The notes: a model not told the origin generated them from the letters alone. DNA of 64,000 bases from Micromonospora pallida (GCF_900090325.1 NZ_FMHW01000002.1:5457001-5521000), one strand, 5' to 3'; shown: positions 51,412 through 59,794, counted from the first letter of the stretch. Translations and numbers: made by a program.

Positions 51412-53481
51412 ATGGCAGGAGCAGCAGCGGAACAGCGCCGGCTCGCCACCGTCGTGGAGAGTTGGCGGGGACGGCCCGTCCTGGTCATCGGCGACGCGAT
51501 GCTCGACGAGTGGCGGTTCGCCGACTCCGACCGGCTCTGCCGGGAGGCGCCCGCCCCGGTGCTCACCCTGCGGCGGCGGATCTCCGCGGCCGGCGGGGCG
51601 GCGAACACCGCCGTGAACCTGGCCGCCCTGGGTGGCCTCGCCGCGCTGGTCGCCCCGGTCGGCGCCGACGTCGCCGGGGACGAACTGCACGACTGTCTCG
51701 ACCGGGCGGGCGTCTGGGACCGGACGGTCAACCAGTCCAGCAGGCCCACCCCGGTCAAGCGCCGAATGCTCGCCGGCAACCAGATCCTGCTCCGGGAGGA
51801 CTCCGGCGACCCGGACGACGTACTGACCGACGACGGGGTGACCCGGCTGCTGACCGCCGTGTCCTGCGCGGTCGAGGAGTTGCGTGCCGCGTCGGGCGGC
51901 GCCGCGCCGACCCTGGTGGTCTGCGACTACGGTCTCGGCGCGCTACCCGCGCCGATCCGGGCCTGGCTGGTCGCCAACCGGCACCGGTTCGCCACCGTCG
52001 CCCTGGACGCACACGACCTCGCCGACTGGCGTGGACTCGCCCCGACCGTGGTGACGCCAAGCTTCGCCGAGGCGACCCGGCTGCTCGCCCGCGCCACCGC
52101 CGCCGGTGTCACCGCCCCGGCCGGCGGCGTCGACGAACTGCACATCGACCATCCCGACCCGCCGGACGGCCCTTCCGAACTCGTCGTCGGCACCGCCCCG
52201 GGCGAGGGCCGGACCACCCGGACGGCCACTCTCGCCCCACAGGTCGGCACCGTCCCGAACCGGCCGCCACACCCTGGCGGCCCGACCACCGCCGGCGGTG
52301 ACCCGCCACCCCGAGGCGCGTTCGGCGTACCGGCACCAGGCCCGGACGGTACGGCGCCCGCCAGCGCGACCGGCCTGCCGGCCAACGGCACAGGTGGCGT
52401 ACCGGCTGGTGTGCCGCCCACCGGACCAACCGGTGAGCCGACCCCCGGCGAGGACCGGGTCGCGCTGACCGGGGACGGAGTCGCCGTCACCGGCGCCGGC
52501 ATCACCGTCTCCGCCAACGGCATCGGCACCGACCGGGCGCGGCTGGCCGAGTCCCGACTCGCCGAGTTGCGCGCGCACACCGGGGCGGACGTGGTGGCGG
52601 TCACCCTGGACACCGAGGGCGCGGTGGTCGGCGACGCCGACGGTACGGCCCGACGCAGCCACGCCACCCCCGTGCCGGCCAGCCACGCGGTCGGGGCCGG
52701 GGACGCGTACCTGGCCGCCATGACGCTGGCCCTCGCCGCCGAGGCGCCCCTGCCCACCGCCGCCCACCTGGCCCAACTCGTCGCGACCATCACCGTCTCG
52801 GACACCGGTACCTGCGTCTGCCGACGCCAGGACCTGCTCGCCGCGCTCGGCGTGACGGCCGAGGGCGGCGACCAGCCGGTGCTGATCGGCCCGGACGACC
52901 TGGCCGCGATCGTCGCCACACACCGGCGGGCCGACCGGTCGGTGGTCTTCACCAACGGCTGCTTCGACGTACTCCACCCGGGTCACGTGCGCTACCTCGA
53001 ACAGGCTGCCGAGTTGGGCGACCTGCTCGTCGTGGCGGTCAACTCGGACGACAGCGTCCGCCGGCTCAAGGGCCCGGACCGGCCGGTGAACCCGGTGGAG
53101 GACCGGATCGCCCTGCTCGCCGCGTTGGCCTGCGTCGACCATGTAGTGGTCTTCGCGGAGGATTCCCCGGCGACACTGATCGAGGCGGTCCAGCCCGACG
53201 TGTACGTCAAGGGCGGCGACTACCCGCCCGAGATGGTGCCCGAGGCACCCCTGGTCCGCCGGCTCGGCGGTGAGGTGCGCACCCTCGGCTACGTCCCCGA
53301 CCGCTCCACCTCGGCGATCATCGAACGGATTCGCGCCCAGCAGGTCGGGGCGGTCTCCCGGAACAGCACCGGAGCCGGGAAGCCGACCGGCAACCGCCGG
53401 CCGACCGCCACCGACCATCCGAACGGCAGCGGGCACGGAAAGGGGAACCGGGGCCCCTTCCTCACCGGCCACACGCCGTGA
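51412..53481 (+). CDS. hldE: Bifunctional heptose 7-phosphate kinase/heptose 1-phosphate adenylyltransferase with large insert
   Basis: A 689-aa HldE (RfaE)-like protein, against about 477 aa in Escherichia coli. The kinase domain begins near residue 20 (VLVIGDAMLDEWRF, SAAGGAANTAVNLAALGG) and ends with ASHAVGAGDAYLAAM (catalytic Asp). Between residues about 236 and 376 is a Pro/Gly/Thr-rich insert with no fold. The adenylyltransferase domain (about 505-640) has SVVFTNGCFDVLHPGHVRYL with the HxGH motif, and a low-complexity tail follows. Together the two activities make ADP-D-glycero-beta-D-manno-heptose from heptose 7-phosphate, with a separate phosphatase. Overlaps the GT2 gene by four bases. 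Confidence 0.9.
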   Translation: MAGAAAEQRRLATVVESWRGRPVLVIGDAMLDEWRFADSDRLCREAPAPVLTLRRRISAAGGAANTAVNLAALGGLAALVAPVGADVAGDELHDCLDRAGVWDRTVNQSSRPTPVKRRMLAGNQILLREDSGDPDDVLTDDGVTRLLTAVSCAVEELRAASGGAAPTLVVCDYGLGALPAPIRAWLVANRHRFATVALDAHDLADWRGLAPTVVTPSFAEATRLLARATAAGVTAPAGGVDELHIDHPDPPDGPSELVVGTAPGEGRTTRTATLAPQVGTVPNRPPHPGGPTTAGGDPPPRGAFGVPAPGPDGTAPASATGLPANGTGGVPAGVPPTGPTGEPTPGEDRVALTGDGVAVTGAGITVSANGIGTDRARLAESRLAELRAHTGADVVAVTLDTEGAVVGDADGTARRSHATPVPASHAVGAGDAYLAAMTLALAAEAPLPTAAHLAQLVATITVSDTGTCVCRRQDLLAALGVTAEGGDQPVLIGPDDLAAIVATHRRADRSVVFTNGCFDVLHPGHVRYLEQAAELGDLLVVAVNSDDSVRRLKGPDRPVNPVEDRIALLAALACVDHVVVFAEDSPATLIEAVQPDVYVKGGDYPPEMVPEAPLVRRLGGEVRTLGYVPDRSTSAIIERIRAQQVGAVSRNSTGAGKPTGNRRPTATDHPNGSGHGKGNRGPFLTGHTP

Positions 53482-54521
53482 ACCGGCCCGACCCCGCCGT
53501 GGACCGGCCCGACCCCGCCGCCAACCCGCCCGACCCCACCGTGAACCGACCCGACGCCGCCGCCAACCCGCCCGACCCCACCGTGAACCGACCCGACGCC
53601 GCCGCGAACCGACCCGAGGCCGCCGCCAACCCGTCCGACGCCGGGAACCGGCCGCTCGATCCCGGCTCGCCGGACGGCTTCCGCCGGGAGCGGAACCTGG
53701 ACGTGCTGATCCCCACCCGGAACCGGGCGGCCGAACTCGCGGTCACCCTCGCCGGGCTGGCCGCCCAGGAGGGCGTACCCGGGTTCGGGGTGGTGGTCAG
53801 CGACCAGTCCGACGGCGAACCGGCGTTCCAGCACCCGGCGGTCGCCACGATGGTCCGGGCGCTGCGGCACCGGGGGCATCCGGTGCTGCTCACCCGCCGG
53901 TTGCCCCGACGCGGCCTGGCCGAACACCGGGCGTACCTGCTGGACCGGTCGGCGGCCCGGTACGTGCTCTGCCTCGACGACGACATCTGGCTCGAGCCGG
54001 GTGCGCTGCCCCGGCTGGTCACCGCCATCAGCGAGCTGGGCTGCGGCTTTGTCGGCAACGGGGTGCACGGCCTGTCCTACCTCGACGACGTCCGGCCGCA
54101 GGCCCACCGGCACTACGAGGAGTGGACCGGTCCACCCGTCCCGGAGACGGTCCGCCCCGGAACCCGCGAATGGCAGCGCGCGACCATCCACTCGGCGGCG
54201 AACCTGTTGCACGTGACCGGACGGCTGGAACTGCCGCCGGACGCCTGGCGGGCGTACAAGATCTCCTGGATCGGCGGCTGCGTGCTCTACGACCGGACGC
54301 GACTGGTCGAGGCGGGCGGCTTCGACTTCTGGCACCGGCTGCCCGAGCGCCACCAGGGCGAGGACGTGGCGGCGCAGCTCGCCGTGCTGGCCCGGTACGG
54401 CGGGGCCGGCATCCTGCCCAGCGGGGCGTACCACCTGGAGTCGCCGACCACGGTGACCGAACGGGACGTGGAAGCGTGGGAACTCGTCCTCGCCGAACCC
54501 GACCCCGCCCACACCCCCTGA
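53478..54521 (+). CDS. Family 2 glycosyltransferase with heptad-repeat N-terminus
   Basis: A 347-aa GT-A fold transferase. The fold starts at about residue 71 (ERNLDVLIPTRNR), with the sugar-nucleotide loop YVLCLDDDIWLEP (DxD near 165) and ISWIGGCVLYDR and ERHQGEDVAAQLA further on. The first 56 residues are eight copies of a seven-residue unit like NRPDAAA. GTG start overlaps the hldE stop (GTGA), so heptose activation and transfer are probably coupled. Acceptor unknown. Confidence 0.87.
   Translation: MNRPDPAVDRPDPAANPPDPTVNRPDAAANPPDPTVNRPDAAANRPEAAANPSDAGNRPLDPGSPDGFRRERNLDVLIPTRNRAAELAVTLAGLAAQEGVPGFGVVVSDQSDGEPAFQHPAVATMVRALRHRGHPVLLTRRLPRRGLAEHRAYLLDRSAARYVLCLDDDIWLEPGALPRLVTAISELGCGFVGNGVHGLSYLDDVRPQAHRHYEEWTGPPVPETVRPGTREWQRATIHSAANLLHVTGRLELPPDAWRAYKISWIGGCVLYDRTRLVEAGGFDFWHRLPERHQGEDVAAQLAVLARYGGAGILPSGAYHLESPTTVTERDVEAWELVLAEPDPAHTP
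53481..53648 (+). repeat. Eight tandem 21-bp repeats at the start of the GT2 gene
   Basis: Units begin at 53481, 53502, 53523, 53544, 53565, 53586, 53607 and 53628, consensus aaccsacccgacsccgccgyc. A pair of units (53523-53564) is duplicated exactly or nearly so at 53565-53606, indicating recent expansion by two-unit steps. Confidence 0.85.
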
Positions 54522-54571
54522 GGTGTCTGCCCGTTGCCCGGCTGCTCGGCTGCCCGAGTGCTTGCTGAGGT

Positions 54572-54625
54572 GGTTGCAGGGGACCCTTCCTCGGCAATAA
54601 GCGGTAACAGGGGTCCCCTGCTACC
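54572..54625. repeat. Dispersed palindromic element, family C copy 2
   Basis: Arms ggttgcaggggaccc (54572-54586) and gggtcccctgctacc (54611-54625) pair with one mismatch around a 24-base spacer. The right half and following accacccca match the copy at 15186-15238; the left half and spacer differ. It lies between the convergent GT2 and GT9 genes. Confidence 0.82.
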
Positions 54626-54638
54626 ACCCCAGCCCCGG

Positions 54639-55742
54639 TCACCCGGCGGTGGTGAGGAGTTCGCGGGCGGCCTCGACGACCTCGACGGTCGGCACGTCGG
54701 TGACGAACGAGTCTCGGTGCGGGCAGTCGCCGTCGCCCGGCCGGGCCGGGTACACGCCGGGGGTGCAGTCCACGCCGCAGACCGGGCAGTGCACCCGCCA
54801 GGACATGATCGGCCGGTGCCGGCCGCGCAGCGGGTGCCCCACGTTGATCAGGTTGCCGACCCAGAAGACGCCCACCGTCGGCGCACCGACCGCCGCCGCC
54901 AGGTGCAGCGGACCGGTGTCGTTCGACACCACCAGGGCGCAGTCCGCGTAGCAGGCGGCCAGCGCGCCGAGGCTGAGCGTGCCGACCTGGGGGCGGACCG
55001 GCACGCCGGCCGCCGCGACCACCCGGTCCACCACCTCCTGTTCGGCCGGAGTGCCGGTGACCAGCACCTCGTACCCGTCGGCGACCAGTTCCCGGGCGAC
55101 CTCGGCGAACCGCTCGGCCGGCCAGCGACGGCGGGTGTCGGTCGCTCCCGGGTGCAGCGCCACCCGGGGCCGGCTCGGCGCACCGAGCACCGCCCGCGCC
55201 TCGAGCCGGTCGGTGTCGGTCACCGCGAGGGTGGGCAGGACGGTGGTGGCGGGTGCGCCGACCAGCGCGGCCACCTCCAGGTAGCGGATCACCTCGTGCT
55301 GGTAGTAGACGTACCGGAGCCAGCGGTCCAGCGGCGGCGCGTCCTCGGCCCGCAGCCCGGCGGTGACCCGCGCGCCGAGCCCACTGACGAACGGGTTCGA
55401 GTTGGCCCCGCCACCGTGCACCTGCAACGCCAGGTCGAAGCGCTCGGCCCGGGCGGCGGCCAGGAAGTCGTCCATGGACGACTCCGGTTCGCCCGGGTCG
55501 CGGCCCCGGATCCCCGGTGCCGGCGGGACCACCAGCACCCGGTCCACCGGGCCCGGCCGGTCGCCGAACAGCTTCGCGTGCCACGGCGCGCCGAGCAGCA
55601 CCAGCTCCGCCTCCGGGTACGCGGCCCGCAGCGCGTCCAGCGTCGGCAGGACGAAGATGAAGTCACCGAGCGCGTTGGCGCGCAGCACGGCGATCCGCTC
55701 GACGTCCGGCACACGCCCGCTGACCGGCCCCAGCACGACCAT
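54639..55742 (-). CDS. Family 9 glycosyltransferase, heptosyltransferase-like
   Basis: A 367-aa GT-B fold enzyme of the WaaF/ADP-heptose transferase family. RIAVLRANALGDFIFVLPTL (with the conserved Asp), VALHPGATDTRRRWPAERFA, and LVVSNDTGPLHLAAAVGAP are hallmark segments. A C-terminal block with several cysteines (RVHCPVCGVDCTPG and DCPHRDSF) may bind metal and is an addition to the enteric type. With hldE and GT2 near by it probably transfers heptose to a surface or secondary glycan. ATG at 55742. The Hsp20 gene ends 3 bases upstream on the same strand. Confidence 0.88.
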   Translation of the reverse strand: MVVLGPVSGRVPDVERIAVLRANALGDFIFVLPTLDALRAAYPEAELVLLGAPWHAKLFGDRPGPVDRVLVVPPAPGIRGRDPGEPESSMDDFLAAARAERFDLALQVHGGGANSNPFVSGLGARVTAGLRAEDAPPLDRWLRYVYYQHEVIRYLEVAALVGAPATTVLPTLAVTDTDRLEARAVLGAPSRPRVALHPGATDTRRRWPAERFAEVARELVADGYEVLVTGTPAEQEVVDRVVAAAGVPVRPQVGTLSLGALAACYADCALVVSNDTGPLHLAAAVGAPTVGVFWVGNLINVGHPLRGRHRPIMSWRVHCPVCGVDCTPGVYPARPGDGDCPHRDSFVTDVPTVEVVEAARELLTTAG

Positions 55743-55745
55743 CCG

Positions 55746-56390
55746 CTACGGCCGGTCGATCTCGTCCGAACCGTCGGCCGGCTCGGGTCGGGCAGGGTCG
55801 GGTCGGTCGGTGACGGCCGGTCCGGAGCCGGTGCCCACGTCCGGGTGGTGCAGCTCCCGGTCGGCGGCCGGGTCGACGGGATTCCCACCCTGACCGGCGC
55901 GGCGGTCGACGGGGCGCGGCGGTGCCGATGGTCCCGGCCGAACAGTTGGTGACGGGCCGACGGTGATGGTGCGCGGCGCGGGTCGGGCCGCCCGGGGCAG
56001 CCGCACCCGGAGCAGTCCGTGGTCCATGACGGCGTCGATCGCGTCCGGGTCCACCCGGGACGGCAGGTCCACCCGGTACTCGAAACCCCGGGTCTCCAAC
56101 CCGCCGGGGATACCGTGGTCGGCGTTGACCTCGGCCTCCGAGCGGGCCCGCACACAGAGTTCCCGGTCGTCGAGTTCGACGGCCACCTCCTCCGGGGCCA
56201 CCCCCGGCAGCCGGACGACGACCTCCCAACCCTCGGCGGTCTCGGTCAGCTCCACCTCGGGTGGTCCGGACGGGCCGCCGACCAGGCGGGCCAGCTCGCC
56301 ACGGAGCGCCTGCAACTCGCCCATCGGATCCCAGCCCGGCGACCGTTCCCGCCAGCCCTGACCGGGACCGCCGCCCGGCTGCTCACTCAT
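55746..56390 (-). CDS. Hsp20/alpha-crystallin small heat-shock protein
   Basis: A 214-aa small heat-shock protein. The alpha-crystallin domain lies at residues about 45-130: VELTETAEGWEVVVRLPGVA, VELDDRELCVRARSE, FEYRVDLPSRVDPDAIDAVM (with a degenerate GFxRxxxLP), GLLRVRLPR. A long Pro/Asp-rich C-terminal tail, about 75 residues, is unusual. Start ATG at 56390 (GAGG upstream); an alternative GTG at 56468 directly follows the DUF2231 stop and would add 26 residues including a repeated GRPSGGS. It probably binds unfolded proteins. Same strand as DUF2231 and GT9, so possibly one operon. Confidence 0.85.
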   Translation of the reverse strand: MSEQPGGGPGQGWRERSPGWDPMGELQALRGELARLVGGPSGPPEVELTETAEGWEVVVRLPGVAPEEVAVELDDRELCVRARSEAEVNADHGIPGGLETRGFEYRVDLPSRVDPDAIDAVMDHGLLRVRLPRAARPAPRTITVGPSPTVRPGPSAPPRPVDRRAGQGGNPVDPAADRELHHPDVGTGSGPAVTDRPDPARPEPADGSDEIDRP

Positions 56391-56468
56391 CGCCTCGCCC
56401 GATCCACCGGACGGCCGCCCCGACTTCTCACCGCACCGCTCCGATCCACCGGACGGCCACCCTGACAC

Positions 56469-56975
56469 TCACCGCATCTCCCCGCGCCGCGGGGTGGCTG
56501 TCTCGTGCCGCAGCGAGCTGGGGGCGTTCAGATCGGCTTCTGGGTACACCCCGACGCCGAGCCGGTCGACCAGTTCACCGCCGAGCCACCCGCTGATGCC
56601 GAGAATGGCCAGGGCGACCACCTCGATGGCGATGAGCGCGCCGCCGGCCGCCCGCGAGTCAGCGTTGAAGCGGACCACCCAGACGGCCGCGAAGAGCAGG
56701 ACCACCGCCAGGTTGGCGGCGGCGTGGGTGAGCCCGATCCGCTTGGCCCGGGTGCCGGCCGGGATGGCGTGCAGGTCGACCGAGCCGGCGGCCGCCGCGA
56801 GCAGACCCATGACCAGTCCGACAGCGATGTTCCAGTACGCGATCTCCCCGAAGACGGCGGACCCGCCGAGCGTGTCGACGAAGTCGAAGAAGACCGCGGT
56901 CACCAGCAGGGCGAACGGGAACATCACCAGCATGGGGTGCACAGGGTGCCCGAGCACCTTGAGTCGGCTCTCCAT
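56469..56975 (-). CDS. DUF2231 membrane protein
   Basis: A 168-aa protein with four membrane helices and the family's start LKVLGHPVHPMLVMFPFALL (two His in HPxHP, a possible haem or metal ligand pair). DUF2231 proteins are predicted redox or haem-binding membrane proteins, function unproven. ATG with CTGGAGGCC upstream. Likely first gene of an operon with Hsp20 and the heptosyltransferase-like gene. Confidence 0.88.
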   Translation of the reverse strand: MESRLKVLGHPVHPMLVMFPFALLVTAVFFDFVDTLGGSAVFGEIAYWNIAVGLVMGLLAAAAGSVDLHAIPAGTRAKRIGLTHAAANLAVVLLFAAVWVVRFNADSRAAGGALIAIEVVALAILGISGWLGGELVDRLGVGVYPEADLNAPSSLRHETATPRRGEMR

Positions 56976-57145
56976 TTCCGGCCTCCAGGGTCTTCCGGAA
57001 CGAGCGCCCGCGCAGGGCGCCCTGAGGCGGTACCCCCGCCCTCGGTGGACAAACTCGCCGTGGCACGCCCGGCGTACGCTGGCGCTGGCGCCTGCCCCCT
57101 CGGCGCGGGTGCTGTCACCGAGGTCAACGCACGGGGGAGGACAAC

Positions 57146-57763
57146 GTGACGACGGAGATCACCTCGGCTGAGGAGCTACGTGAGCTGCTCGGCCAGCCGA
57201 ACGCCCGGGCGGCCGGCAAGGAGCGCCGCGTCCTGCACGAGCTGGACCGGCAGTGGCTGGCCGCCTCGCCGTTCTGCCTCATCGCCACCTCCGGCGCGGA
57301 CGGCACCTGCGACGTCTCGCCCAAGGGCGACCCGCCCGGCTTCACCCTGGTGCTGGACGAGCGGACCATCGCCATCCCGGAGCGTCCCGGCAACCGGCGG
57401 GCCGACGGCTTCCACAACATCCTGGAAAATCCGCACGTCGGGCTGGTCTTCCTGGTCCCCGGCCGGACGGACACACTGCGTATCAACGGCCGAGCAAGGT
57501 TGCTCCGGGACGCGCCGTTCTTCGACCGGATGGTCGTGAAGGGACACCGTCCGGCACTCGCCACCGTCGTGGAGATCGAGCAGGTGTTCCACCACTGCGG
57601 AAAGGCGTTCCTCCGCTCCGAGCTGTGGAAACCGGAGACCTGGCAGCCGGACGCGCTGCCGTCCCGGGCCCGGATCGCCAAGACGATCGAGACCCCCGAG
57701 TCCGAACTGACCGACCTGGAGCAGTACTACGGCCCGGCGTACCTCAAGAAGCTGTACGCCTGA
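57146..57763 (+). CDS. FMN-dependent PPOX-type flavoprotein (MSMEG_1061-like)
   Basis: A 205-aa split-barrel flavoprotein. FCLIATSGADGTCDVSPKGD, TLVLDERTIAIPERPGNRRA and ILENPHVGLVFLVPGRTDTL are typical of the group of pyridoxamine-oxidase-like proteins named after MSMEG_1061. The C-terminal block VFHHCGKAFLRSELWKPETW is also characteristic. Substrate unknown. GTG start with GGGGGAGG upstream. Divergent from the DUF2231 gene with a 170-bp gap that holds no further recognised feature. Confidence 0.85.
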   Translation: MTTEITSAEELRELLGQPNARAAGKERRVLHELDRQWLAASPFCLIATSGADGTCDVSPKGDPPGFTLVLDERTIAIPERPGNRRADGFHNILENPHVGLVFLVPGRTDTLRINGRARLLRDAPFFDRMVVKGHRPALATVVEIEQVFHHCGKAFLRSELWKPETWQPDALPSRARIAKTIETPESELTDLEQYYGPAYLKKLYA

Positions 57764-57775
57764 CGCGGACGCCGC

Positions 57776-58069
57776 TCAGCGAAACCGGTCCGGGTTCGGC
57801 CGTCGGCGTCGTGCGCTCCAGGGCGCGGTGTGCTCGGTGGGCAGGTCGCACCGGCCGCCGCCGGGCAGCAGCCGGTCGCAGAAAACCCGGTGCCGTACGC
57901 CCCGGGCGTCCTCCTCGGAGACGGTCACCTCACCGGCGTCCACGCAGCCGGTGATCTGGGCGAGCGCCCGGGCGGCGGTCCGGGCGAAGATCCGCGCCCG
58001 GGTCAGGTCGGGCACCACGATGGGCAGGTGGATGACCCAGCGGCTCAGGTTCCGCGGGCCGGTCACCAT
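57776..58069 (-). CDS. Small protein of unknown function
   Basis: A 97-aa protein: WVIHLPIVVPDLTRARIFAR, a helical segment AARALAQITGCVDAG, then a beta-rich end with HRVFCDRLLPGGGRCDLPTEHT, where two Cys and a His might bind metal. The family is not named with confidence, though it resembles short proteins encoded near GntR regulators in micromonosporas. Start at the ATG at 58069 (AGGAACTGG upstream); an open frame to 58111 exists. Convergent with the flavoprotein gene, 12 bases between stops. Confidence 0.6.
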   Translation of the reverse strand: MVTGPRNLSRWVIHLPIVVPDLTRARIFARTAARALAQITGCVDAGEVTVSEEDARGVRHRVFCDRLLPGGGRCDLPTEHTAPWSARRRRPNPDRFR

Positions 58070-58616
58070 CGGGCCAGTTCCTGGGCAGTCGGAGCCTGGG
58101 CGGCCTGCCAACGGGCGGCAGTGTCGCGGGTGGACGGGGGTCGGAGGTGGTGTCGGCCCGGTCGCCGGGGATGGCGCAGGAGTACGCGCACGAGTGACCG
58201 CCTTTCGGAAGTCAGGTGATGTTCGCCGAAGTGGTGTTTCCTGGTGTTCGGGGGTGCCCCTGCTGGTTCGGGTCCGGCAGGGACACCCCCGCCCTGTCCG
58301 CGCAGCTCATCGGCGGTACGACGACAGGGCCGCCCCGATCGCGGGGAAGCGGGCAGCCAGCCGGGGGAAGTAGACCGACCACCCCGACCAGGGCAGGTAC
58401 GTGGTGTGCCACGGATGCCGTCCTCACGAAGGTGCCAACCGACCGCCAGTACGGCATCGCCGTGTGTAACGCCATCGACACTGGCGTACCTACATCAAGT
58501 ACGTTCAATGCAGCTGTTGCTGCACCATCAGCACCGTCACCTATGTCATTACATGCATTGCCTGCTTCGAGACATCGATCGATACTGGGAGGCCAACCGA
58601 CCGCAAGGGACCAGAC
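58070..58616. other. 547-bp gene-free stretch with a hairpin
   Basis: No gene with convincing codon use on either strand; open frames here lack family features. An inverted repeat gggggtgcccctgc (58250-58263) / gcagggacaccccc (58277-58290), one mismatch, may be a terminator. The last 180 bases are less GC-rich, with caagtacgttcaatg and gtcattacatgcattgc; this is a plausible regulated promoter of the downstream GntR gene. Confidence 0.5.
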
Positions 58617-58835
58617 GTGCCTATCCCACCCACCATGGATGAGCTGCTCGGCAGCCTGTTGCGCAAGATCGAGAACGGTTCGTATCCGCCCGGCTCCCAG
58701 TTGCCATCCGGCCGGACCCTCGCCGCCGAATACGACGTCTCTCACTCGACCATCCAGCGGGCCATAGCAACCCTGCGCGAACGGGGCATTCTGGTCGGGC
58801 GGCCGGGACGGGGTGTCTTCGTCGCCGAGAAGTAG
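58617..58835 (+). CDS. Short GntR-type winged-helix regulator
   Basis: A 72-aa single-domain DNA-binding protein: LLGSLLRKIENGSYPPGSQL, PSGRTLAAEYDVSHSTIQRA (recognition helix) and LRERGILVGRPGRGVFVAEK. It has the GntR wHTH but no effector domain, as is common in micromonosporas and streptomycetes. GTG with AAGGGA upstream. Target unknown; possibly the small-protein gene or its own promoter. Confidence 0.82.
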   Translation: MPIPPTMDELLGSLLRKIENGSYPPGSQLPSGRTLAAEYDVSHSTIQRAIATLRERGILVGRPGRGVFVAEK

Positions 58836-58937
58836 CCGGGTAGGACGGGATCGTGGTGGCTTCTGGCCCTCCTGGGGCCATTTCCCACCACGGTCCTCCT
58901 GAGCTGATCGGATTTCCTGAGCTGATTGGATCTCGTC

Positions 58938-59777
58938 ATGCGCCACGGGGAGTTCGAGGATCCTCGGCTCGTCACCGTCTACGACGCCGAGTGCCCGTGG
59001 GGGCCCGACGACGACTTCTTCCTCGCGGTGGTCGGCGAAACCCCGCAGGCCCGCGTACTGGACCTGGGCTGCGGCACCGGGCGGCTCACCCTCGCCCTGG
59101 CCGACGCCGGCCACCGGGTCACCGGCATCGATCCGGCCCGTGCCTCCCTCGACGCCGCCCGCGCCAAGCCGGGCGCGGACCGGGTGACCTGGATCGAGGG
59201 CACCGCCACGGACCTGCCCGACCGGTCCTTCGACGTGGCCGTGATGACCAGCCACGTCGCACAGTTCTTCACCACCGACGAGGAGTGGGATGCGGTCCTC
59301 GCCGATCTGCGCCGGGCGCTCGTACCCGGTGGGCGGTTGGTCTTCGACTCGCGCGACCCCGCCGACCGACGCTGGGAACGGTGGAACCCGGTCGACTCAC
59401 GACGCCACCCGCGCCTACCCGACGGCCGGACGGTCGAGGCGTGGACCGAGGTCACCGAGATCCGGGGTGACCTGGTCTCCTTCACTCACCACTACCGCTT
59501 CCCGCCCTCACCGGCCGGTGATCCACACCACTTACGGCATATCGGGGTCTCCAATGAACCGGAGACCCCGACATGCCGCAAACGGAGTGGATCTCCGCAT
59601 GAGGACACCCGCCTGGAGCTCGAAAGCTCGGCGATGCTGCGGTTCCGGACCGAGGCCCAGCTCCGCGCCTCGCTGCACGCACATGGGTTCGCCGTCGAAC
59701 ATGTGCACGGTGGATGGCAGCGCGAGCCTGTCGGGGCGGGAGACGGCGAACTCCTGCTGATCGCCCGTTCCAGCTGA
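58938..59777 (+). CDS. Class I SAM-dependent methyltransferase with an inserted palindrome
   Basis: A 279-aa methyltransferase. Motif I is VLDLGCGTGRL (40-50), with the acidic end of beta2 in VTGIDPARASL, and IEGTATDLPDRSFDVAVMTS carrying motifs II-III. Homologous proteins continue from THHYRFP directly to a strand ending ESSAMLRFR, but here about 30 extra residues (from 190) intervene, encoded by the 74-bp family B palindrome at 59520-59593 plus a few flanking bases. The frame is kept, so the protein may still be active. Preceded by a tandem 18-bp repeat (58898-58933). Substrate unknown. Confidence 0.82.
   Translation: MRHGEFEDPRLVTVYDAECPWGPDDDFFLAVVGETPQARVLDLGCGTGRLTLALADAGHRVTGIDPARASLDAARAKPGADRVTWIEGTATDLPDRSFDVAVMTSHVAQFFTTDEEWDAVLADLRRALVPGGRLVFDSRDPADRRWERWNPVDSRRHPRLPDGRTVEAWTEVTEIRGDLVSFTHHYRFPPSPAGDPHHLRHIGVSNEPETPTCRKRSGSPHEDTRLELESSAMLRFRTEAQLRASLHAHGFAVEHVHGGWQREPVGAGDGELLLIARSS
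59520..59593. repeat. Dispersed palindromic element, family B copy 2, inside the methyltransferase gene
   Basis: The 33-base arms gatccacaccacttacggca (first 20) and its counterpart pair at 28 of 33 positions around an 8-base spacer. Total length is 74 bp, equal to the intergenic copy at 42809-42882, with the same gatccac...gtggatc ends and central tcggggt/acccc blocks. Confidence 0.9.
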
Positions 59778-59794
59778 CCGGCCGGACGGGTGGT

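Noticed and set aside
56391-56468. Extended N-terminus of the Hsp20 protein
   Set aside because: The GTG at 56468 is possible because it directly follows a stop and has GGGGAG upstream, but the extra 26 residues consist of a duplicated GRPSGGS-type segment; the ATG at 56390 has a better site.
58212-58617. Coding capacity in the gap before the GntR gene
   Set aside because: Frames on both strands lack codon bias and family similarity; the region reads as promoter plus hairpin.
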